A DNA stretch of 10,304 nucleotides from contig SABI01000077.1 of assembly GCA_009929055.1 (NCBI GenBank), forward strand, positions 1 to 10,304, written 5' to 3'. Below are positions 6,552 through 10,304 of the stretch, in pieces. Positions within the stretch are counted from its first letter, which is position 1. Each line of letters begins with the position of its first letter. Source of the DNA: Spirochaetia bacterium (GTDB lineage Bacteria > Spirochaetota > Spirochaetia > Sphaerochaetales > Sphaerochaetaceae). A model generated the notes under the pieces. That model was not told the origin of the DNA. It ran no database searches and saw only the letters and a list, made by a program, of their open reading frames with translations. Position numbers and translations under genes: made by a program.

Positions 6552-8012
6552 ATGAGCGTTTCAGCACTAATGACCGATTTTTATGAGCTTACAATGATGT
6601 ATGGATATGCAAAATCCAATAATAATCCAAAAGTAGTTTTTGATATGTTTTACCGTACGAATCCCTATAATGGGGGTTATGTGGTGTTTACTGGCTTGCA
6701 TGATTTATTAAAGAGAATTGAAGCATTTACCTTTAGTAAAAGTGATATTGAATACTTAAGAGGCCTTAACTCTTTTGATGAAGAATTTTTATCATATCTT
6801 GAAGATTTCTCTTTCAAAGGAGATGTCTATGCAATGGATGAGGGATCAATTGTTTTCCCTGGAGAGCCTTTAATCAGAGTTGAATCTTCTTTGATGGAAG
6901 CGCAGCTTATTGAAGGAATGCTTCTTAATACAATTAACTTCCAGTCCCTTATTGCAACGAAGGCTTCTAGACTTTACCATTCCACAAAAGGGGCTCCTAT
7001 GATGGAGTTTGGCCTTAGGCGTGCTCAAGGGCCCGATGGTGCCCTTACAGCCTCTCGTGCTGCTTTCATCGGAGGCTGCTCTGCTACGAGTAATACTCTA
7101 GCTGGAAAAGTCTTTAATATCCCTGTTGCAGGAACGATGGCCCATTCATGGATTATGAGTTATGAGAGTGAACTAGAAGCTTTTAGGTTGTTTGCAAACC
7201 TCTACCCTGATAATGCAGTCCTCCTTATTGATACCTATGATACATTAGGTAGTGGTATCGATAATGCAATTATTGTTGGTAAAGAATTACAACAAAAAGG
7301 AAAGCACATTAGTGTAAGAATCGACAGTGGTGATTTAAGTTATTTATCGAGAGAAATTAGAAGGAAATTAGATGAAAGTGGATTAACAGATAGTAAGATA
7401 GTAGTCTCTAATGACCTTACTGAAGAAATTATTGACACTTTAGTTAACGATAAAGTTCCTATCGATTCCTATGGAATAGGCACTCACCTTGTAACAGGGG
7501 GAAATCAAAGTTCCCTTAATGGTGTCTATAAGCTCTCCGCTATATGGAAAAGCGAAAAGACCCCTCTCCCTGTGATGAAAATTAGCAACTCATTTGAAAA
7601 AACAACTAACCCTGGAAGAAAACAAGTCTATAGATTTTTTGATAAAGAAGGCTCTGCTATTGGTGACCTCATTACGATGGAGTCTGAAAAAGTATATCTA
7701 GGGGAAGATATTATCTTTCACCACCCAACAAACGAAGCAGATTACTTCACTTTAAAAAAATCTCGCTATGTTGTTGCTAAGCCAATGCTCTCTCTCTATA
7801 TGAAAGACGGAGAGAAATTAACTAAAAGTGTCAACATTAAAAAGATTCAACATGAAGTAATTAAAAATTTAGCATCCTTCCACTCTTCTTATAAGAGGAT
7901 GATCAACCCCCATATTTATAAGGTTTCATTATCGAGGGAACTAAAGCATCTAAAAACTCAGTTGGTTATTGAAGGGAAACAAAAACAAGAAGCTTCACGG
8001 GATGAGAAATGA
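6552..8012 (+). CDS. pncB: Nicotinate phosphoribosyltransferase
   Basis: This enzyme converts nicotinate and PRPP to nicotinate mononucleotide with ATP hydrolysis, the entry step of NAD salvage. The N-terminal LMTDFYELTMMYGY (6-19) is a hallmark. The core has MEFGLRRAQGPDGALTASRA (151-170), GTMAHSW (194-200) containing the conserved His198, LIDTYDT (225-231), RIDSGDLSYLS (256-266), DSYGIGTHL (305-313) and PGRKQVYRF (354-362). Length (486 residues) fits the family. AAGGGG (6539-6544), formed partly by the serS stop codon, lies 7 bases before the ATG, and the gap to serS is 11 bases. The last 18 bases overlap the 3' end of the oppositely oriented amidase gene, and I see no terminator hairpin following the stop. 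Confidence 0.94.
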   Translation: MSVSALMTDFYELTMMYGYAKSNNNPKVVFDMFYRTNPYNGGYVVFTGLHDLLKRIEAFTFSKSDIEYLRGLNSFDEEFLSYLEDFSFKGDVYAMDEGSIVFPGEPLIRVESSLMEAQLIEGMLLNTINFQSLIATKASRLYHSTKGAPMMEFGLRRAQGPDGALTASRAAFIGGCSATSNTLAGKVFNIPVAGTMAHSWIMSYESELEAFRLFANLYPDNAVLLIDTYDTLGSGIDNAIIVGKELQQKGKHISVRIDSGDLSYLSREIRRKLDESGLTDSKIVVSNDLTEEIIDTLVNDKVPIDSYGIGTHLVTGGNQSSLNGVYKLSAIWKSEKTPLPVMKISNSFEKTTNPGRKQVYRFFDKEGSAIGDLITMESEKVYLGEDIIFHHPTNEADYFTLKKSRYVVAKPMLSLYMKDGEKLTKSVNIKKIQHEVIKNLASFHSSYKRMINPHIYKVSLSRELKHLKTQLVIEGKQKQEASRDEK

Positions 8013-8726
8013 TCTGTAGTGTTCTATCCCCTTGAATAGGGAGAGGGCAACTGAATCTATCCAAGAAGGATCGGTCATCTTTTCGCCCTCTATTGTGTGG
8101 GTAATAAATCCCGCTTCTACTAAGAGACTTGGCCATACACAGTTATGCAACACATAGACCTCTTGCTCTTTCACTCCCCTATCTATTGAGTCAGGAAATG
8201 AATCATTAAAGGAAGATTTTACAGCAAAAGAGAGGGCAAAAGAGGCTTGATTAAGGAGTCGGTTAAGGGTAGAAAAAGAGTCATGGGCAAAGTAAGACAC
8301 AGCCCACGATGGGCTCATAGTAGAAATAAAAGGAACCCTCGACATACTCTCTTTTACTAAGAATTCATACCCTCTAGCAGTATCACTTGTTGATCCATTG
8401 ACATGTATCGATACAAATAGGGCACTATTGTTCCATCCAGGGAATGTTGAGTTAGCTATATTAACCCTCTCCTCTAATGAAATAAATGTATCATCTTCTC
8501 TAGTGAGAACTACTTTTAAATCAGTTTCTTTCTCTACAATTTCTTGTAATCTCAAGGCAATAGCTAAATTAACATCTTTTTCAAATAGGCCATTAAATCC
8601 AATAGCTCCTGGGTCTCCTCCCCCATGCCCTGCGTCGATAATGAGGGTACTCACCTCATATGAGTAAGGAGTTGCATAGAGGGAAAAGAGTAAAGAGAAA
8701 CCTAAGATTAACACAAACCTTTTCAT
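7995..8726 (-). CDS. Secreted N-acetylmuramoyl-L-alanine amidase (Amidase_3)
   Basis: This is a zinc hydrolase that cleaves the bond between MurNAc and L-Ala in peptidoglycan, used in cell separation and wall remodelling. A signal peptide is clear: MKR, a hydrophobic stretch to about residue 17, and likely cleavage after Ala18. The catalytic domain fills the rest. LIIDAGHGGGDPGA (28-41) has zinc ligand His34, then Glu49 in the FEKDVNL segment, SIHVN (106-110) with His108, and LLVEAGFITH (201-210) with catalytic Glu204. There are no SH3b, LysM or AMIN attachment domains, so this is a minimal enzyme of 243 residues. Its ATG shares ATGA with the stop of the preceding glycosyltransferase-like gene. 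GAGGAG (plus-strand positions 8732-8737) lies 5 bases upstream within that gene. I cannot assign an AmiA/B/C-type symbol. Confidence 0.9.
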   Translation of the reverse strand: MKRFVLILGFSLLFSLYATPYSYEVSTLIIDAGHGGGDPGAIGFNGLFEKDVNLAIALRLQEIVEKETDLKVVLTREDDTFISLEERVNIANSTFPGWNNSALFVSIHVNGSTSDTARGYEFLVKESMSRVPFISTMSPSWAVSYFAHDSFSTLNRLLNQASFALSFAVKSSFNDSFPDSIDRGVKEQEVYVLHNCVWPSLLVEAGFITHTIEGEKMTDPSWIDSVALSLFKGIEHYRSFLIP

Positions 8727-9640
8727 TCAAGCTCCTCAACAGTTGGAGGAACCCAATCATTCATCAACTCAAAGAAATCACATTTATAGAGGGCTAAGCG
8801 TTTATTCATCTCATGTTTCATATATCCCTTGTCGGTATAGGAGCCTATTTTTTTTATATAGTTTTTACCATTAACTTGTCTTACCCCTAAGGCTTTAGTG
8901 AGGACCCTTTTAACCCCTTCTGTTTCACTTCTGTTTTCAATTATTAATTGTCTATAGGGGAATTGAACCTGCATAAAAGAGAGGGTAAAAATTGAATACC
9001 CAAAAAGCCAGCATCTGATGCCAAAATCAAGAAATTGCCAATATTCACCTTGAATAAGTTCATCAAAACCCCTTAGACGTTGAAAAAGGGCCCTTTCATA
9101 TACCCCAAGGCCTAGGTAGGGATAAAGGGTAGCCTCTTTTTCTTTATCAGGGAAAAAAGGGATTGGGTCAATGAGATGTTTTTCTATCCTAGGAACTTGA
9201 ACTACTGGAATACTTTCATTTCCTTTATTAACTATACATGGGGTAACCAATGCTGGTTTAGGATTTTTATTAAATTGATCAAGAATAGAAGAATATTCAA
9301 ATTGGGTAACTCGTAAATCAGAACGGGTAACAAAAAAATAGGTCGTATAGCATTCATTAGCCAATACATTCACCATTGCCCCAACACTCACAGGTTGGGT
9401 AAATACAATAAAGGAGACTGAGGGGAACTCAAGACGAAGTTCTGTTATCTTACCGAGCTCTTCATAGAGGAGGACATAAATGGGGCTTGAGAATGTTGTC
9501 TCATAGTAAGATATTGCTTCACTAAGGACTTCATCCCCTATACTCGCAATGAGGGCAATACTTAAAGGCTCTTCACTATGTAAATAGCGAATCCTTTTAC
9601 CAATATCTTGCTTATTTCGGTAGATATGATAATTATTCAT
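8723..9640 (-). CDS. Glycosyltransferase-like protein (putative GT-A fold, function unknown)
   Basis: I do not recognise a specific family. The 305-residue protein is soluble, with no signal peptide or membrane segment. Residues 26-115 alternate short hydrophobic strands and helices (LSIALIASIGDE, IYVLLYEE, SFIVFTQPVSVGAMVNVLA, YFFVTRSDLRV) in the style of the nucleotide-sugar half of GT-A glycosyltransferases. Asp108 stands where a DxD-like metal site would be. Residues 173-215 (YPYLGLGVYERALF, then RLRGFDE, then FLDFGIRCWLFG) resemble the acceptor-side region of family 2 / 7C-type transferases, but the full catalytic signature is not convincing. It lies between proB and the amidase gene with ATGA overlaps on both sides. 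An in-frame TGA eight codons upstream fixes the ATG as the start, yet no Shine-Dalgarno site precedes it. A sugar-transfer role in the envelope is plausible but only inferred. Confidence 0.5.
   Translation of the reverse strand: MNNYHIYRNKQDIGKRIRYLHSEEPLSIALIASIGDEVLSEAISYYETTFSSPIYVLLYEELGKITELRLEFPSVSFIVFTQPVSVGAMVNVLANECYTTYFFVTRSDLRVTQFEYSSILDQFNKNPKPALVTPCIVNKGNESIPVVQVPRIEKHLIDPIPFFPDKEKEATLYPYLGLGVYERALFQRLRGFDELIQGEYWQFLDFGIRCWLFGYSIFTLSFMQVQFPYRQLIIENRSETEGVKRVLTKALGVRQVNGKNYIKKIGSYTDKGYMKHEMNKRLALYKCDFFELMNDWVPPTVEELE
8732..8737 (-). promoter_or_regulatory. Shine-Dalgarno site of the amidase gene
   Basis: GAGGAG on the minus strand ends 5 bases before the amidase ATG and lies inside the last codons of the upstream gene. 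It gives the amidase its own initiation signal in addition to the ATGA overlap. Confidence 0.65.
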
Positions 9641-10304
9641 ACAGTGTCTATAAACATGATATCCTCAGGTCTGAATATCACATCAGTTCTCCCTTTTTCT
9701 TTACTATATTGTTCTACTTTTTCAATAATTTCACTACTGTTAAAATAGGGGACCGCTTTAGCTACCTTATTAATCATCACAACTTCCCCAGCTTCAAATA
9801 TTCCTTCTACTCCAATAATGCCACTTGCTAAGAGGCTTTTGTGGTTCTTTAACGCTCTTACTGCCCCTTCGTCAATCAAGATAGTTCCACTTGGTGCGCT
9901 GTTTAAAATCCATCTTGGGCGCTGATGCATTCTCTTTAGTGGGGCAAAATAGGTACCCACCCTCTTCCCTTGAATAATTGAGGTAAGAATATCTTTCTCA
10001 TATCCACTAGCAATAACTGTCGCACACCCTGCATAGGAGGCAATACGGGCAGCGAGGAGTTTTGTTTTCATTCCACCAGTTGAATAGACTGATCCAGCAT
10101 TTCCTGCACTTTGCATTATTTCATCACTAATCACTTCTACTTCATGGATAATGGTTGCATCTAGATGTTCTTTTGGATTGTTGGTATATAGGCCGTCAAT
10201 ATCAGTAAGGAGTATAAGAAGGTCAGCATCAATCTTACTTGCGACAAAGGCACTTAATCTATCATTATCTCCTACAGCTGTTCCTACTTCATCAGTGCTT
10301 ACTG
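9637..10304 (-). CDS. proB: Glutamate 5-kinase, C-terminal part (cut by window edge)
   Basis: This enzyme phosphorylates the gamma-carboxyl of glutamate, the first and usually feedback-controlled step of proline synthesis. Only the last 221 codons are present; the 5' end lies beyond position 10304. The frame continues upstream of a GTG at 10134 to the edge, so that GTG is internal. Within the visible part, STDEVG (2-7), GDNDRLSA (11-18) and LLTDIDGLYTNNP (31-43) belong to the amino-acid-kinase domain, with GGMKTKL at 76-82. From about residue 137 (SGTILIDEGAVRAL, then SGIIGVEG) a PUA domain runs to the end, finishing DVIFRPEDIMFID. The protein is therefore of the long, PUA-containing type. 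The stop overlaps the next gene as ATGA. proA is not in view and could lie upstream. Confidence 0.93.
   Translation of the reverse strand, partial: VSTDEVGTAVGDNDRLSAFVASKIDADLLILLTDIDGLYTNNPKEHLDATIIHEVEVISDEIMQSAGNAGSVYSTGGMKTKLLAARIASYAGCATVIASGYEKDILTSIIQGKRVGTYFAPLKRMHQRPRWILNSAPSGTILIDEGAVRALKNHKSLLASGIIGVEGIFEAGEVVMINKVAKAVPYFNSSEIIEKVEQYSKEKGRTDVIFRPEDIMFIDTV

Noticed and set aside
7989..7996. GAAGCTTC palindrome near the pncB/amidase gene ends, followed on the minus strand by a T-rich run
   Set aside because: The stem would be 4 base pairs with no loop, which cannot form a working intrinsic terminator.
8022..8043. Possible TCCC/GGGA hairpin downstream of the pncB stop
   Set aside because: The stem is only 4 base pairs, the flanks do not extend it and no T-run follows, so I did not call a terminator.
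8398..8667. 89-codon open frame on the plus strand
   Set aside because: It is antisense to the amidase domain, whose zinc ligands are all present; its product has no recognisable feature.
10132..10134. GTG at 10134 as the start of proB
   Set aside because: The frame continues upstream to the window edge with strong glutamate kinase motifs (GDNDRLSA, LLTDIDGLY), so the GTG is an internal valine codon.

Overview
The window is an ordinary, densely coded stretch of an AT-rich bacterial chromosome. It holds ten protein genes, almost no intergenic space and no RNA genes, mobile elements or CRISPR arrays. My best guess for the source is a spirochaete. The DinB and TrmL sequences look Treponema-like from memory, and the MurE carries a GTDGKST P-loop and an EDPR motif instead of the meso-diaminopimelate (mDAP)-type DNPR. 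The seryl-tRNA synthetase has an organelle-like VGTAEI-type core. This assignment is inferred from remembered family features, not from a search, and is only moderately secure.

Left and centre (1-8012, + strand): seven genes run in the same direction. murE and ddl (peptidoglycan stem-peptide synthesis) overlap by 14 bases, and ddl runs into dinB (translesion DNA polymerase IV) through a one-base TGATG overlap. A 76-base gap with a possible extended -10 promoter follows. Then come trmL (tRNA wobble ribose methylation), proC (last step of proline synthesis), serS (serine charging) and pncB (NAD salvage), joined by an ATGA overlap and gaps of 3 and 11 bases. This looks like two adjoining or one continuous operon.

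Right (7995-10304, - strand): three genes run leftward, proB (cut by the window edge, C-terminal 221 codons present), a glycosyltransferase-like protein, and a secreted N-acetylmuramoyl-L-alanine amidase. Each junction is a 4-base ATGA overlap. This cluster converges on pncB, and the two coding regions overlap by 18 bases at their 3' ends with no recognisable terminator.

Together the genes supply peptidoglycan precursors (murE, ddl), cut peptidoglycan outside the cytoplasm (amidase), make proline (proB and proC, in separate opposing operons; proA not seen), and support translation and NAD recycling. No novel defence, mobile or signalling system is visible. The most interesting points are the unrecognised glycosyltransferase-like gene that appears to depend on translational coupling, the non-mDAP-type MurE motif, and the overlapping convergent gene ends.
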